A stretch of DNA of 44,292 bases, from positions 1 to 44,292 of the forward strand of contig CACYVC010000022.1 of assembly GCA_902777835.1 (NCBI GenBank). The letters are read 5' to 3'. Source of the DNA: an uncultured Bacteroidales bacterium. GTDB lineage: Bacteria; Bacteroidota; Bacteroidia; Bacteroidales; Muribaculaceae. A program made the position numbers and the translations under genes. Shown piece after piece: positions 43,992 to 44,292 of the stretch. The first letter of the stretch is position 1. Each line of letters opens with the position of its first letter. The notes under the pieces were generated by a model, which was given only the letters and a program-made list of their open reading frames with translations, was not told the origin of the DNA and did no database searches.

Positions 43992-44292
43992 TTACTCAGC
44001 GGCGGGAGCTTCCTCGGCGGGAGCCTCGGCGGGAGCCTCGGCGGGAGCCTCGTCGGCAGCCTTAGCGGCGTCCTCAGCGGCTTGTGCCTCAGCAGCAGCC
44101 TGAGCCTCGGCCTCAGCCTTTGCCTTAGCGATCTCGGCGCGCTTCTGAGCTACGGCCTCAGCCTTAGCCTCATTCTTCTTAGCCTCGTCCTCAAGACGCT
44201 GCTTGCCAGCGGCCTTCTTGTCTTCACGAACTTTGTTGCGAACTGCCTCGAGCTTAGCGTCCTTCTCGGCCTTCCAAGCGTCGAAACGTTTC
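43992..44292 (-). CDS. rpsP: 30S ribosomal protein bS16, C-terminal part (5' end off window)
   Basis: The frame is open from the right window edge to a TAA at 43992-43994, about 99 residues. It begins KRFDAWKAEKDAKLEAVRNK, resembling the end of the S16 fold plus linker in Bacteroidota, and continues as a long Lys/Glu/Ala helix into an Ala/Glu/Pro tail (repeated EAPA) ending EEAPAAE. Bacteroidota bS16 proteins carry such acidic-alanine extensions, which is the basis of the call; the conserved S16 core itself is outside the window. Another Ala/Lys-rich protein cannot be fully excluded. Confidence 0.75.
   Translation of the reverse strand, partial: KRFDAWKAEKDAKLEAVRNKVREDKKAAGKQRLEDEAKKNEAKAEAVAQKRAEIAKAKAEAEAQAAAEAQAAEDAAKAADEAPAEAPAEAPAEEAPAAE
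44001..44051 (-). repeat. 12-base tandem repeat encoding the EAPA tail of bS16
   Basis: Three perfect tandem copies of GGCGGGAGCCTC (44016-44051) and one degenerate copy at the left side. The unit is in frame, so copy-number change would only lengthen or shorten the tail. Confidence 0.8.

Noticed and set aside
43844-44065. 73-codon plus-strand frame with repeated RREP residues
   Set aside because: It is the antisense reading of the bS16 tail repeats and the rpsP terminator.

Overview
The window looks like chromosomal DNA of a gut-type Bacteroidales bacterium, most likely from the Muribaculaceae/Prevotellaceae neighbourhood; I cannot name the species. The reasons are repeated promoters of the Bacteroidota type (TTTG, 19-20 bases, TAnnTTTG), no obvious Shine-Dalgarno sequences, a split glycine decarboxylase (GcvPA + GcvPB), BspA-type leucine-rich-repeat proteins, FISUMP-domain proteins, a T9SS-like C-terminal domain, dockerin-like DxNxDGxVTAAD repeats, and an S16 ribosomal protein with a long Ala/Glu tail.

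Layout. 1-2567 (-) is a BspA-like surface protein cut by the left edge. 2831-10439 (+) is a lipoate/glycine block: lipoate-protein ligase, a YoeB-type toxin-antitoxin pair, then gcvT, gcvH, gcvPA, gcvPB and lpdA, so the lipoylating enzyme sits next to the lipoyl-dependent pathway it would serve. 10536-16867 (-) holds a DUF4143-type AAA ATPase, a secreted double-length M16 peptidase and a secreted GH84 beta-N-acetylglucosaminidase, the last two probably one operon. 16992-18419 (+) is an AGCS amino-acid:cation symporter. 18706-24670 (+) is the rod-shape cluster mreB-mreC-mreD-mrdA(PBP2)-rodA, tightly packed from mreC onward.

24671-27290 is the accessory stretch: two paralogous secreted dockerin-like/FISUMP proteins (-) separated and flanked by at least three palindromic, MITE-like non-coding elements. 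After it come an orphan HicB-like protein and a GT2 glycosyltransferase, radC, a giant secreted alpha-2-macroglobulin-like protein that seems to lack the thioester motif (-), a secreted protein ending in dockerin-like repeats (-), the replicative helicase dnaB (+), a second BspA-like LRR protein (+), a secreted endonuclease I with a T9SS-like tail (+), efp (-), rpmH (+), and the 3' end of rpsP (-) cut by the right edge.

The best leads are these. A 41-base promoter segment is shared almost exactly by mreB and efp, with a direct repeat spaced one helical turn. The FISUMP/dockerin paralogs share a 99-base identical 5' block, and one of them carries a 90-base tandem dockerin duplication. A 331-base inverted-repeat element contains a predicted three-way junction. 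LplA apparently lacks a conserved strand. Several families of short word-like repeats fill the spacers between genes. I found no CRISPR array, tRNA, rRNA, transposase or glycine riboswitch.
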